A DNA stretch of 64,000 nucleotides from UBA2784 sp964494625. GTDB taxonomy: Bacteria; Pseudomonadota; Alphaproteobacteria; Micropepsales; Micropepsaceae. The position numbers and the translations under genes were made by a program. Position 1 is the first letter of the stretch, and each line of letters opens with the position of its first letter. Location of the stretch: the NCBI GenBank assembly GCA_964494625.1, contig CAZBRT010000003.1, positions 372,001 to 436,000 of the forward strand, read 5' to 3'. Of the stretch, positions 1 through 9,170 are shown one piece after another. Under the pieces are notes generated by a model. That model was not told the origin of the DNA and did not search any database. It worked only from the letters and a program-made list of their open reading frames with translations.

Positions 1-305
1 ACGGCGAGACGCGCTACATCACAGCCAGCGGCGATGGACCAGTCGATGCTACGTTCAATGCCATCAAGGCACTGGTTCCGCACGACGCGAAGCTCGTTCT
101 CTATCAGGTTCATGCCGTGACAGAGGGAGCCGACGCGCAGGCGGAAGTGAGCGTCAGGCTGGAAGAAAACGGAAAAACCGTAACCGGTCGGGGGGCCGAT
201 ACGGATACGCTGGTGGCCTCTGCCAGAGCTTATGTGCATGCGCTCAACAAGCTCGTGGTGAAGAGGACAAAGGCGTTGCCTGAAGCGTTGAACGCTTCAG
301 GTTAA
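1..305 (+). CDS. leuA: 2-isopropylmalate synthase, C-terminal fragment (runs off left edge)
   Basis: Only the last 100 or so codons are in the window; the frame is open from base 3 and stops at 303-305. The residues GDGPVDATFNAIKAL and the later VSVRLEENGKTVTGRGADTD match the LeuA C-terminal dimer regulatory domain, which binds leucine for feedback inhibition. The enzyme condenses acetyl-CoA with 2-ketoisovalerate in leucine synthesis. The catalytic TIM barrel lies outside the window. A 188-nt spacer separates it from mreB on the same strand. I see no convincing terminator in that spacer, only a GC hairpin without a T-run. Confidence 0.9.
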   Translation, partial: GETRYITASGDGPVDATFNAIKALVPHDAKLVLYQVHAVTEGADAQAEVSVRLEENGKTVTGRGADTDTLVASARAYVHALNKLVVKRTKALPEALNASG

Positions 306-493
306 ACCCCGTTTACCGTACCAGCGCTGCGACGCGGGGTGGCCTGCCGGGGCTGCCCTTTGCGCTGTTTGTAACCCGGCTCCGCGGCGCGGAGCTTGCA
401 ACGCGCCTTTACGGACTTTCAATTGCGGCACTTCACGGTGGCGGAATTCCGCTGCTTCCGGTTTCGGTGTGTCATTCAGGGTCAGTAACAAAG

Positions 494-1534
494 ATGCTTG
501 GTGGTCTGCTAGGAATGCTGTCGGCCGACATGGCCATCGACCTCGGGACCGCCAACACGCTGGTCTATGTGAAGGGCAGGGGCATCGTCCTGAACGAGCC
601 GTCGGTTGTCGCGATCATCTCGCGCGGCGGCAAGAAACAGGTGCTCGCTGTCGGCAATGACGCCAAAATGATGCTGGGCCGTACGCCCGGCCACATCGAG
701 GCCATCCGCCCGATGCGCGACGGCGTGATCGCCGACTTCGAAGTTGCCGAAGAGATGATCAAGCACTTCATCCGCAAGGTTCATAACCGCCGCACCTTCG
801 CCAATCCGATGATCATCGTCTGCGTGCCGTCGGGTTCGACCGCCGTGGAACGCCGCGCGATCCAGGAATCCGCGCTTTCGGCGGGCGCGCGCCGGGTCTA
901 TCTGATCGAAGAGCCGATGGCGGCCGCCATCGGCGCTGGTCTGCCGGTCACCGAACCGACGGGCTCGATGGTAGTCGATATCGGCGGCGGCACGACGGAA
1001 GTGGCCGTGCTTTCGCTTGGCGGCATCGTCTATTCGCGCTCCGTGCGCGTGGGCGGTGACAAGATGGACGAGGCGATCATCGCCTATGTCCGCCGCAACC
1101 ATAATCTCCTTATCGGTGAGGCAACTGCCGAGCGCATCAAGAAGGAAGTGGGTTCAGCGGCGGTTCCGGCCAACGGTGTCGGTCTTGCCATCGAGATCAA
1201 GGGCCGGGACCTCCTGAATGGCGTGCCCAAGGAAATCACCATCAACCAGAAGCAGATCGCCGAAAGTCTGGCAGAGCCGGTCGGCGCGATTGTCGAGGCG
1301 GTCAAGGTGGCGCTGGAAGCGACCCCGCCCGAACTTGCTGCCGACATCGTGGACAAGGGCATCGTGCTTACAGGCGGTGGCTCGCTCCTGACCAATCTCG
1401 ACCAGGTGCTGCGCGAAGCAACCGGCCTGCCGGTTGTCATCGCCGATGAGCCGCTCTCGTGCGTTGCCATGGGCACGGGCCGCGCCCTTGAGCATTTCAA
1501 GATCATGAAGAACATCCTTTCGACGGCCTATTGA
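494..1534 (+). CDS. mreB: Rod shape-determining actin homologue MreB
   Basis: 346 residues, the normal MreB length. The phosphate-1 motif IDLGTANT is at residues 15-22, phosphate-2 VDIGGGTTEV at 161-170, and the EEPMAAAIGAG segment is near 139-149. The short N-terminal amphipathic-type stretch LGGLLGMLS fits membrane attachment. MreB filaments guide the lateral-wall synthesis complex on the inner membrane face. I chose the ATG at 494; an upstream GTG at 467 would add nine residues that do not resemble the family. It is the first gene of the mreBCD-mrdA-rodA operon. Confidence 0.97.
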   Translation: MLGGLLGMLSADMAIDLGTANTLVYVKGRGIVLNEPSVVAIISRGGKKQVLAVGNDAKMMLGRTPGHIEAIRPMRDGVIADFEVAEEMIKHFIRKVHNRRTFANPMIIVCVPSGSTAVERRAIQESALSAGARRVYLIEEPMAAAIGAGLPVTEPTGSMVVDIGGGTTEVAVLSLGGIVYSRSVRVGGDKMDEAIIAYVRRNHNLLIGEATAERIKKEVGSAAVPANGVGLAIEIKGRDLLNGVPKEITINQKQIAESLAEPVGAIVEAVKVALEATPPELAADIVDKGIVLTGGGSLLTNLDQVLREATGLPVVIADEPLSCVAMGTGRALEHFKIMKNILSTAY

Positions 1535-1580
1535 GGCGCAACGACCAGAAAGCTTCACCTGTCGGGAGTCTGCTTGACCG

Positions 1581-2486
1581 ATGAATGACCGGCGACGCCG
1601 CGGCGGAGGTTTCAGGGCTCCTGTGGAGCTCCTGTCGCATCGTGTCGCGCTGGTGCTGCTTTCACTCGTTGCGGCCGGATTCCTGCTTCTGGGTCGTGCG
1701 GACAGCGCGCTTTTTGAGGGTGTGCGCAAATGGTTCTCGGACACCAGCGCGCCTGTGCTTGAAGCGCTGGCAGCACCCCTGCGCTGGGCCGAGGAGCAGG
1801 TGAACGGGTTTACCGGCATCTTTACGGTCTATGAGGAAAATGAACGCCTCAAGGCGGAAAACGAACGCCTGCTTGAGTGGAAGATGGCGGCACTCGATAT
1901 GGAGGACCGCATCAAGCGCTATGAGGCGCTGCTCAACATGCAGATCGCGCCCCAGTCGAGCTTTGTCACGGCGGAAGTGATCGGCGACACGCGCGGACCT
2001 TTCGTGCGCGCGCTGATCGTGAATGCGGGATTTGCCGATGGCGTAACCAAGGGTCAGGCCGTGATCGATGCCAACGGCCTGATCGGCCGTGTGGTTGAGG
2101 CGGGCAATACGTCGTCGCGCATCCTGCTGCTCACCGACCTGTCGAGCCGCATCCCCGTCATCATCGAACCCTATGGCGTGCGCGCGATCCTCTCCGGCGA
2201 CAACAGCGAATATCCGCGCATCGAGTTCCTGCCGCCCGGCGTATCGATTGTCAGCGGCGACCGGATCGTGACATCGGGCGATGGCGGCGTCTTTCCGCCG
2301 GGCATTGCTGTCGGCATCGCCTCGACCGGCGACGAGCCGGGCGATGTGCGCGTCATCATGTATTCGACCGGCGCCAATGCCCAGATTGTGCGCATCATCG
2401 ACTATAATTTCCCGACCGGCGTGGATGCGCCCGCCATCGTCAGCAATGAAGCGGGGGATGCCGTGCTGAACCCGCCGTCGCCTTGA
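1581..2486 (+). CDS. mreC: Rod shape-determining protein MreC
   Basis: 301 residues. A basic N-terminus is followed by one membrane segment at about residues 20-38, a coiled coil at about 84-120 (ENERLKAENERL), and then the periplasmic beta domains typical of MreC (GDTRGPFVRALIVNAG, GLIGRVVEAG). MreC links cytoplasmic MreB to PBP2 and activates the RodA-PBP2 synthase. The spacing to mreB is 46 nt and to mreD 10 nt, consistent with one transcript. Confidence 0.96.
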   Translation: MNDRRRRGGGFRAPVELLSHRVALVLLSLVAAGFLLLGRADSALFEGVRKWFSDTSAPVLEALAAPLRWAEEQVNGFTGIFTVYEENERLKAENERLLEWKMAALDMEDRIKRYEALLNMQIAPQSSFVTAEVIGDTRGPFVRALIVNAGFADGVTKGQAVIDANGLIGRVVEAGNTSSRILLLTDLSSRIPVIIEPYGVRAILSGDNSEYPRIEFLPPGVSIVSGDRIVTSGDGGVFPPGIAVGIASTGDEPGDVRVIMYSTGANAQIVRIIDYNFPTGVDAPAIVSNEAGDAVLNPPSP

Positions 2487-2496
2487 GGGCCGCGCC

Positions 2497-3009
2497 ATGT
2501 CGCCCGTCGCCACCCGCCTTGGCCGATTTGCCTCCATCGCCATCCCGTTCCTGACGGCGCTGGCCTGCGTCATCATCGGGGCCGTGCCCTTCAGCATCTC
2601 GAACGGCTTTCTGGTCACGCCGCTCTTTCCGCTGATGGCCATCTTCTACTGGTCGATCACGCGGCCTGATCTCATGGGACCGGCGCCGGTGTTTCTCATC
2701 GGCCTCCTGCAGGACGTGTTTACCGCCGGGCCGCCCGGCTTCTGGGCCTTCATTTTCCTGGCGGCCTATGCGTTCAGCGTGTCCCAGCGCGTCCTGTTCA
2801 CGGGACGTTTCGCCCTTGGCCCCTGGCTCGGTTTCTCGATGACCGCGCTGATGGCGGCTTTCCTGGCCTGGATCCTTGCAAGCCTCTTCCACAGCGGGCT
2901 GGTGGCGCCGCTGCCGTTTTTTGTCCAGTTCGTCTCGTCGATCACATTCTATCCATTGTTCATGCGTATGTTCGCCTTTTCCGGCCGCGGCCTGGCACGG
3001 GGAGTTTGA
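2497..3009 (+). CDS. mreD: Rod shape-determining membrane protein MreD
   Basis: 170 residues, almost entirely hydrophobic with roughly five predicted membrane segments, as in MreD. The sequence is weakly conserved in this family, so the call rests on size, topology and its exact place between mreC and the PBP2 gene. The PDLMGPAPVFLIGLLQD segment (about 57-73) matches the conserved MreD loop. It is a structural partner of MreC in the elongasome. Confidence 0.92.
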   Translation: MSPVATRLGRFASIAIPFLTALACVIIGAVPFSISNGFLVTPLFPLMAIFYWSITRPDLMGPAPVFLIGLLQDVFTAGPPGFWAFIFLAAYAFSVSQRVLFTGRFALGPWLGFSMTALMAAFLAWILASLFHSGLVAPLPFFVQFVSSITFYPLFMRMFAFSGRGLARGV

Positions 3010-3012
3010 GCA

Positions 3013-4908
3013 ATGCCGCTTCTTGGCGACGGCCATGACACGCTGAGGGCCAAAACCTTCACCCGCCGCAGCCTGGTGATGGGCGGCGGGGTCGTGACGC
3101 TTTTTGCCGCGCTGACGGGCCGCATCTATCATCTGCAGGTGGTCGAGCGGGAACGCTATACGACGCTGGCGGAAGACAACCGTGTCAACGTCCAGCTTCT
3201 TTCCCCCCTGCGTGGCCGCATCCTTGACCGCTTCGGGACCGAGCTTGCCTCCAACCGCCAGAACTACCGCGCTGTCCTGATCCCCGAACAGGCCGAGTCA
3301 GTCGAGCGCGCCCTTGATGCGCTTGCCGCCTATATTCCGATCAGCGACAACCAGCGGCAGAAGGCATTGCGCGACGCGCGCCGCAACAAGCCCTTCACAC
3401 CGATCACGGTTGCCGAGAATCTGACGTGGGAACAGTTCGCGGCGCTCAACCTCAACATTCCCGACCTTGCCGGCGTGCAGCCGGAAGTGGGCGACACGCG
3501 GCATTATCCTTACGGGCCGGATCTGAGCCACGTGCTTGGCTATGTTGCCGCCGTCTCCGAGCGTGACCTTGAGAACAGCGATGACAACGATCCGCTTCTG
3601 ACCATTCCCGGCTTCCGCATCGGCAAGCAGGGGGTGGAGCGTGCGGTTGACAAGGATCTGCGCGGCAAAGCGGGCGTGCGGCAGATCGAGGTCAATGCCT
3701 ATGGCCGCGTGATCCGCGAATTGTCGCGGGACACGGGCACGCCGGGCGATGATGTGGTGCTGACGCTGGACATGGAGATCCAGAAGTTCACGCAGCAGCG
3801 TGTTGCCGGGCAGAGCGCCAGCGTCGTCGTGATGGACATCCACAGCGGCGACATCATCGCGTTTGTCTCCAGCCCGGGCTTTGATCCGAATGATTTCAAC
3901 GTGGGCATTTCGCAGGCGCGCTGGAAAGAGCTGACGGAAGATCCGTTGAAGCCGCTCGTCAACAAGGCGCTTACCGGCCAGTATCCGCCCGGCTCGACCT
4001 TCAAGATGCTGACCGCCATCTCGGCCATCGAGGCGGGCGTCATGCCGCCGGAATCGCGCGTGACCTGCACGGGCCGGATGTCGCTGGGCAACCATGATTT
4101 CCATTGCTGGAAGCGCGGCGGCCACGGCTCTGTCAGCATGGTCGAAGCGCTGAAATATTCCTGCGACATCTATTTCTATGAAGTGGCCAAGCGCTGCGGC
4201 GTGGACAAAATTTCCGACGTCGCCCACCGGTTCGGTCTGGGCGAGACCTACGGATTTGAAGTGCCCGGTGAAAAGCGCGGTAATGTGCCAAGCCAGGCGT
4301 GGAAGCTCGCGACCACGGGCGAACCGTGGCAGCAGGGCGAGACACTGATCACCGGCATCGGCCAAGGCTATCTTCTCGCCACACCGCTGCAGCTTGCCGT
4401 CATGACGGCGCGCATCGCCAATGGCGGGCGCGCGGTCCAGCCGCATATCCTGCGGTCCGTCGGCGCCATGTCGCATACAAAACCTGCGCCTGCGTCGCTG
4501 GGCATTCCCGATATCGCGCTTGATCTTGCGCGACAGGGCATGAATGCGGTCAGCAACGAGGCCGGCGGCACGGCCTATGGCTCGCGCATTGTCAGCGATC
4601 TTTATGCACTGGCCGGCAAGACCGGCACGGCGCAGGTGCGCCGCATCAGCCGCGAGGAGCGCGCAAGCGGCGTCATCCACAACGACAATCTGCCGTGGGA
4701 GTTGCGCGACCATGCGCTGTTTGTCGCCTTCGCGCCGGTTGATGCGCCACGTTATTCCATTTCGGTCATTGTCGAGCATGGCGGCTCGGGGTCCAAGATG
4801 GCGGCACCGGTTGCGCGCGACGTGATGCAGCTGACGCTTGAGCGCGATCCGGCGCGCCGGGCGGCTATTGGCCCCAGTGCGGGCGTCGCACCCTTGCGGG
4901 AGGGCTGA
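3013..4908 (+). CDS. mrdA: Penicillin-binding protein 2 (elongasome transpeptidase)
   Basis: 631 residues. One N-terminal membrane anchor lies at about residues 20-38, followed by the PBP dimerisation/pedestal domain with RGRILDRFGTELA near 67-79, and then the transpeptidase domain. The catalytic SxxK tetrad is S328-TF-K331 within PPGSTFKM. The second motif appears as SCD in KYSCDIYFYEVA, and KTGT starts at K536. It cross-links lateral-wall peptidoglycan as partner of RodA. The gene starts 3 nt after mreD and ends 3 nt before rodA. Confidence 0.97.
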   Translation: MPLLGDGHDTLRAKTFTRRSLVMGGGVVTLFAALTGRIYHLQVVERERYTTLAEDNRVNVQLLSPLRGRILDRFGTELASNRQNYRAVLIPEQAESVERALDALAAYIPISDNQRQKALRDARRNKPFTPITVAENLTWEQFAALNLNIPDLAGVQPEVGDTRHYPYGPDLSHVLGYVAAVSERDLENSDDNDPLLTIPGFRIGKQGVERAVDKDLRGKAGVRQIEVNAYGRVIRELSRDTGTPGDDVVLTLDMEIQKFTQQRVAGQSASVVVMDIHSGDIIAFVSSPGFDPNDFNVGISQARWKELTEDPLKPLVNKALTGQYPPGSTFKMLTAISAIEAGVMPPESRVTCTGRMSLGNHDFHCWKRGGHGSVSMVEALKYSCDIYFYEVAKRCGVDKISDVAHRFGLGETYGFEVPGEKRGNVPSQAWKLATTGEPWQQGETLITGIGQGYLLATPLQLAVMTARIANGGRAVQPHILRSVGAMSHTKPAPASLGIPDIALDLARQGMNAVSNEAGGTAYGSRIVSDLYALAGKTGTAQVRRISREERASGVIHNDNLPWELRDHALFVAFAPVDAPRYSISVIVEHGGSGSKMAAPVARDVMQLTLERDPARRAAIGPSAGVAPLREG

Positions 4909-4911
4909 CCC

Positions 4912-6057
4912 ATGCTGGATACCTATGGCTCAACCCGCGAATTGCGATTCCTCGACAAGCTGAAGGACGTGAACTGGCTGTTGATCGCGCTGATCGCTGC
5001 CATCGCCTCCATTGGCTTTGCCATGCTCTATTCGGTGGCGGGCGGCACGTTCGAGCCGCGCGCCTCGCGGCAGATGATCATCTTCGGTGTCGGCATTGCC
5101 ATCCTGATGATGGTGGCGCTGATTGACCTGCGCGTGTGGATGCGCCTTGCCTATCCGGCCTATGCGGCGTCGCTCTTGCTGCTGGTCGTCGTCGAACTCT
5201 TCGGCAAGATGGGCATGGGTGCGGAGCGCTGGATCGACCTTTACGTGTTCCAGCTGCAGCCGTCAGAGCTGATGAAGATCACGCTCATCCTTGCGATGGC
5301 GCGCTATCTGCACTCGCTGACGCTGGACGAAGTCTCGCGCCCGCTCACGCTTATCGCGCCTTTGGCTTTGATCGGGTTGCCGGTCATCCTGGTGCTGATG
5401 CAGCCCAATCTGGGCACGGCCACCATTCTGGGGGCGGTCGGGGCGTCGCTTCTGTTCGTGGCCGGGCTGTCGTGGAAGTGGATACTGCCCGCACTTGGTG
5501 CGGTCGCGGCAGCCATTCCTGTCGGCTGGCAGTTCCTGCACGATTACCAGAAGCAGCGCATTTTCACGTTCCTTGACCCTGACCGGGACCCGTTGGGCGC
5601 CGGCTACAATATCCTTCAATCAAAGATTGCCATCGGGTCGGGCGGGGTGTTCGGCAAGGGATACATGCTGGGCTCGCAGTCGCAGCTGAACTTCCTGCCC
5701 GAGAAGCACACCGATTTCATCTTCACGACCTTGGGCGAGGAATTCGGTCTGGTGGGAGCAGTCACGCTGCTCCTTCTCTATCTCTGCGTGCTCACCATCG
5801 GCATGGCCATTGCCTATTCCAGCCGCAGCCATTTTGGCCGTCTTCTGGCGTTCGGTGTCTGCGTCAATTTCGTGCTCTACATCCTCATCAATGTGTCGAT
5901 GGTGATGGGCGTCATTCCGGTTGTCGGCATTCCGCTGCCTCTGGTCTCCTATGGCGGCACGGCGATGCTGACCGTGCTTTTCGGCTTTGGACTTCTGATG
6001 TGCGCACATCTCCACCGCAACGTGGATGTGCCGCGGCACTCCGGCGCCTTCTGGTAG
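4912..6057 (+). CDS. rodA: Rod shape SEDS glycosyltransferase RodA
   Basis: 381 residues with about ten membrane segments. SEDS-family signatures include QPSELMKI (116-123), QPNLGTA (164-170) and LPEKHTDFIF (262-271), which holds the conserved functional aspartate (D268 here, equivalent to D262 of E. coli RodA). RodA polymerises glycan strands for PBP2. It is the last gene of the operon, facing the stress-protein gene on the other strand with only 3 nt between stops and no room for a separate terminator. Confidence 0.97.
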   Translation: MLDTYGSTRELRFLDKLKDVNWLLIALIAAIASIGFAMLYSVAGGTFEPRASRQMIIFGVGIAILMMVALIDLRVWMRLAYPAYAASLLLLVVVELFGKMGMGAERWIDLYVFQLQPSELMKITLILAMARYLHSLTLDEVSRPLTLIAPLALIGLPVILVLMQPNLGTATILGAVGASLLFVAGLSWKWILPALGAVAAAIPVGWQFLHDYQKQRIFTFLDPDRDPLGAGYNILQSKIAIGSGGVFGKGYMLGSQSQLNFLPEKHTDFIFTTLGEEFGLVGAVTLLLLYLCVLTIGMAIAYSSRSHFGRLLAFGVCVNFVLYILINVSMVMGVIPVVGIPLPLVSYGGTAMLTVLFGFGLLMCAHLHRNVDVPRHSGAFW

Positions 6058-6060
6058 GCG

Positions 6061-6903
6061 TCACTGATAGATGAACATCGGCACCTTGGTGCGCGCGATC
6101 AACCGCGTGGTGCAGGAGCCCAAAATCGCCTCGCGCCAGCCGCGATGGCCATAGGCACCCATGACCAGCAGGTCGGCCCCCGTTACCGATGTGCGCGACA
6201 GGATTTCGTCGGAAGGGTCGCCGCCGGATATGACGGGATGGGCGGTCACGCCAAGCCCGTGCAGATGAAGATAGGCCTGCGCGGATTTCAGCGTCTTCTC
6301 CGCGTGACCTGCTTCGGGATGCACGCTGACCAGATGCAGCTGCAGGCCCTCGGCCAGCCCCATCAATACGAACAGCTGGAGTGCGTGCGAGGCCTGATTT
6401 GAGCCGTCATAGGCGATCAGGGCGCGCTTGGGCAGATGCGAGCCTTCGGGCGTGACGATCAGGGGGCGCGGCAGGCCCTTCAGGATCGTGCCGACCGTCT
6501 TGACCGGTGAACCATCGCCCGAGTCGCCATGGAAATCCGTGTCGCGCCCGATCACAATCAGATCATGCGCGATGGCGGCGGCGCGCACTTCGTCGACCGG
6601 CTGACCCTCCACCATGATGACCGAGCCGGTGACATGCGACGTGGCACAGGCCGCCAGGAACTCCTTGCGCTCGGCCTCTGCCTTTTCGTGGGCGCGCTGC
6701 ACGCGGATCTGGTCCGCATGGTGCTTGTAATAGCCCGCGCCCATGGGCGTCGGTTGCGACCGTGTGAGCCAGTTGATGTCGAGCACATTGATGCCCGTAA
6801 GCCTCGCCTTGTGCTGGCCTGCCAGCGCGAGCGCAAAGTTCAGCGCCGTCTGGGTCGAGGGGGTGTCGTCGAGGGCGACGAGAAGGCTTTTCAGGTTCGA
6901 CAT
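6061..6903 (-). CDS. Tandem-domain universal stress protein
   Basis: 280 residues made of two UspA domains, about 1-140 and 155-280. The second domain carries the nucleotide-binding glycine pattern MGAYGHRGWREAILGSCT near the C-terminus. The first has VIGRDTDFHGDSGDGS at the equivalent place, which is degenerate. Two-domain Usp proteins are cytoplasmic and often induced by oxygen limitation or stress. The gene stands alone, convergent with rodA; the 250 nt upstream lead to tRNA-Lys. The start ATG follows a GGGGGGAAGG-like stretch only on the opposite strand, so no clear ribosome site is visible. Confidence 0.88.
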   Translation of the reverse strand: MSNLKSLLVALDDTPSTQTALNFALALAGQHKARLTGINVLDINWLTRSQPTPMGAGYYKHHADQIRVQRAHEKAEAERKEFLAACATSHVTGSVIMVEGQPVDEVRAAAIAHDLIVIGRDTDFHGDSGDGSPVKTVGTILKGLPRPLIVTPEGSHLPKRALIAYDGSNQASHALQLFVLMGLAEGLQLHLVSVHPEAGHAEKTLKSAQAYLHLHGLGVTAHPVISGGDPSDEILSRTSVTGADLLVMGAYGHRGWREAILGSCTTRLIARTKVPMFIYQ

Positions 6904-7068
6904 GAAAATGCTCCATCGGGGGGAAGGGGCGGATCAGACAACTCCCGCTATCACACCATGGCGCGCGCTTGAATGCCTGATCTTGCTCAATGGGTTGGGC
7001 TGGCTCGGACGCGTCAGAAATTCGCCCTTCCACCGATGTAAAAGGCGGTGCGTTCAAGCAATCCCGCC

Positions 7069-7097
7069 TTGTGCGGGCGGCTTTGCCTTGCTATAGC
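7069..7097 (+). promoter_or_regulatory. Possible sigma-70 promoter for tRNA-Lys
   Basis: TTGTGC (7069-7074) and TATAGC (7092-7097) are separated by exactly 17 bp and lie about 57 nt before the tRNA. The -35 overlaps a small inverted repeat (CCCGC/GCGGG). This is a pattern match only. Confidence 0.4.
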
Positions 7098-7153
7098 GCC
7101 CCCTCTTTGGCGGCCCCCTTTGCCCTTCCTGGGCCATTCGGGCCCGGGCAGGC

Positions 7154-7229
<76 letters not shown>

Positions 7230-7343
7230 ATTTCCTTCCCAAAGTTGTGGATATGGCGCAGCGCATGACAGCGTGGGGGCTGCCCTTTAGTCTCGCCAGC
7301 CGAGGCCTGCGCGCGGAGCAGGAACCACATTGGGGAGTTTAGC

Positions 7344-7772
7344 ATGGCTGCCAAGAAAATGGCGATCCTGTCGCTGGTGATCGGGTGGCTGATGGCCGCA
7401 CCGGCCCTGGCTGTGCCGGCGCCGGTGATCGAGAAGCTGGACGTGACGTGCCAATTCCGCGCCGGTCAGATGCATACGGTCAGCATCACGATGAAGTGGG
7501 GTATCGTTCTTGGCACCTACTCCTACGAGTTTGCGTTCAAGAACACGCAAGGCCAGCAGTTCCTTTTCTATGAGACTGTCACGGCAATGGGAGCCAGCAC
7601 GTTTCCGCTGCCTGCCGGCACCTATGACCTGACCATATCGATTGTTGGCCGTGCCGATCCGAACACACCGACGATCATGCCTTGGGCCGGAAAGACTCTC
7701 TACAACAACATCCTTGTGCCGCCGGCCGTATCGACGAATGGCCGCGGCACGGGTTGCCGGTTCGCTCTCTGA
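7344..7772 (+). CDS. Small secreted protein of unknown function
   Basis: 142 residues. A classical signal peptide ends near residue 23 (LMAAPALA then VPAP). The mature part is about 119 residues, beta-rich, with only two cysteines (DVTCQF and GTGCRF) that could form one disulfide joining its ends. The start is supported by GGGGAGTTTAGC just before the ATG. I do not recognise the family. It lies alone after tRNA-Lys and is convergent with hemN, with 12 nt between the stops. A periplasmic or extracellular location is inferred from the signal peptide. Confidence 0.7.
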   Translation: MAAKKMAILSLVIGWLMAAPALAVPAPVIEKLDVTCQFRAGQMHTVSITMKWGIVLGTYSYEFAFKNTQGQQFLFYETVTAMGASTFPLPAGTYDLTISIVGRADPNTPTIMPWAGKTLYNNILVPPAVSTNGRGTGCRFAL

Positions 7773-7784
7773 GCGCAGCGGCGC

Positions 7785-9107
7785 TCACACCGACCGCGAA
7801 TATTGCGCGGCGGCGGTATAGGCGTCGAAAGCCTGCGCCACCAGACGGCAGAAGGGGCGCATGGGTTCGGGGATGTTCAATGCATCGCCCGAGATGGTGA
7901 CAAGTCCATCGGCGGCGAGCGGCGCAAGCGCGGCAAGTTCAGGTGCAAAGGCGTTGCGTGGGCCAAACTCTTCAAGATTGACCGCAAAGTTGCACATCAG
8001 GCGTTCGATGATGCGGGCGCGTATCCGGTCATCGGCGGAAAGCGTGTGGCCGCGCATGATCGGCAATGCGTCCGCCCCGATCGCACGGCGCCAGCCGGTC
8101 ACGGCGGGATCGTTTTGGGCATAGCCTTGGGGCAGGGCCGAGATGGCACTGGGTCCCAGGCCGATCAGCGCATCGGTGCGGCTGGCCACATAGCCCTGAA
8201 AATTGCGGTGGAGTGTTCCCGCACGCGCGGCCAGCGCCATCGGGTCGCCGGGCCGTGCAAAGTGATCCATGCCTATTGCCTCATAGCCATGATCGGTGAG
8301 GAATGTTTTGGCGTCCGCCGCCATGTCAAGGCGGGCGGCGGCGCCTGGCAACTCGCCCACTTCAATGGCGCGCTGGCGGCTTTTGAACCACGGCACATGC
8401 GCATAGCCGAAGAGCGCAATGCGATCGGGCGACAGTGTTATGGCGCGCGCCAGCGTTTCCATCAGATCGCTGTGAGTCTGGCCGGGCAGGCCATACATCA
8501 AATCAAAGCTGATGGCGTTGATACCGGCGTTGCGCAGGTCGTCGACAGCGCGTGCCACCTGATCGAAGGGCTGCACGCGACCGATCATCTCCTGCACGTG
8601 CGGGGCGAAAGTTTGCACGCCCAGCGACGCGCGATTGATGCCGGCTCCGGCATAGGCGCGGATGTGGTCGGGCGTCAGGCTGCGCGGATCGATCTCGATG
8701 GCATGGGCAAGGGGCGTGGCGAATTCAAACCGCGCGTGGAGCGCCGCCATGATCCTGTCGAACAGAAGCGGGGAGAGCACGTTGGGCGTGCCGCCGCCCC
8801 AATGGAGTTCGGTTACATGGCGTGAGGCCGCATGGCGCGCCACGCATGCGATCTCCGTCAGCAGCGTTGCTGCATAGGCCTCCGCGTCTCCCGCACGCTC
8901 CGCGCTGGTGTTGCAGCCGCAATACCAGCAGATGCGTCTGCAATAGGGCACATGGATATAGAGGGCGAGGGCAGCATTACCGGATAATGTGCGCAGCCAT
9001 TGCGCATAAAGTGCGCCATCCACGCCGCCGCCAAAATGCGGGGCGCTGGGATAGCTTGTGTAACGCGGGGCCTGCTTTTCCGCATAAGGCAAAAGGCGCG
9101 CATCCAT
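7785..9107 (-). CDS. hemN: Oxygen-independent coproporphyrinogen III oxidase
   Basis: 440 residues from the ATG at 9107. The radical-SAM cluster cysteines are C56, C60 and C63 (CRRICWYC) with the extra C65 found in HemN. ELHWGGGTPNVL and the RYTSYPSAPHF start segment are also HemN hallmarks. It decarboxylates coproporphyrinogen III to protoporphyrinogen IX without oxygen. The frame can be extended to a TTG at 9155, but that extension lies over an FNR-like box and lacks family similarity. It is downstream of rtcB on the same strand and probably has its own promoter. Confidence 0.94.
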   Translation of the reverse strand: MDARLLPYAEKQAPRYTSYPSAPHFGGGVDGALYAQWLRTLSGNAALALYIHVPYCRRICWYCGCNTSAERAGDAEAYAATLLTEIACVARHAASRHVTELHWGGGTPNVLSPLLFDRIMAALHARFEFATPLAHAIEIDPRSLTPDHIRAYAGAGINRASLGVQTFAPHVQEMIGRVQPFDQVARAVDDLRNAGINAISFDLMYGLPGQTHSDLMETLARAITLSPDRIALFGYAHVPWFKSRQRAIEVGELPGAAARLDMAADAKTFLTDHGYEAIGMDHFARPGDPMALAARAGTLHRNFQGYVASRTDALIGLGPSAISALPQGYAQNDPAVTGWRRAIGADALPIMRGHTLSADDRIRARIIERLMCNFAVNLEEFGPRNAFAPELAALAPLAADGLVTISGDALNIPEPMRPFCRLVAQAFDAYTAAAQYSRSV

Positions 9108-9141
9108 CGCCTGCTTTTGCGGCAGGAGGGGATACGCGCCT

Positions 9142-9155
9142 TTGATTTTGGTCAA
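9142..9155 (-). promoter_or_regulatory. FNR/FixK-type box upstream of hemN
   Basis: Read on the minus strand, the bases are TTGAC-CAAA-ATCAA. This fits the TTGA(T/C)-N4-(A/G)TCAA pattern bound by FNR, FnrL and FixK proteins. hemN is a standard target of these regulators. The centre lies about 41 nt before the ATG at 9107, so a class II arrangement would leave almost no leader. A hairpin (CCTGC/GCAGG, 9110-9126) sits between box and start codon. Confidence 0.6.
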
Positions 9156-9170
9156 GGGCGTCGCGAAGGG

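Noticed and set aside
379..395. Perfect GCTCCGC/GCGGAGC hairpin after leuA
   Set aside because: It is followed by TTGCAA and no T-run, so it is not supported as a Rho-independent terminator; GC-rich hairpins of this size are common by chance here.
3298..4779. 493-codon open frame antisense to the PBP2 gene
   Set aside because: No domain, composition typical of an antisense frame, and PBP2 on the other strand is certain.
6977..6990. FNR-like CTGAT-CTTG-CTCAA about 80 nt before the universal stress gene
   Set aside because: Both half-sites carry a mismatch and the TTGA-N6-TCAA core is broken on one side, so I did not list it as a site.
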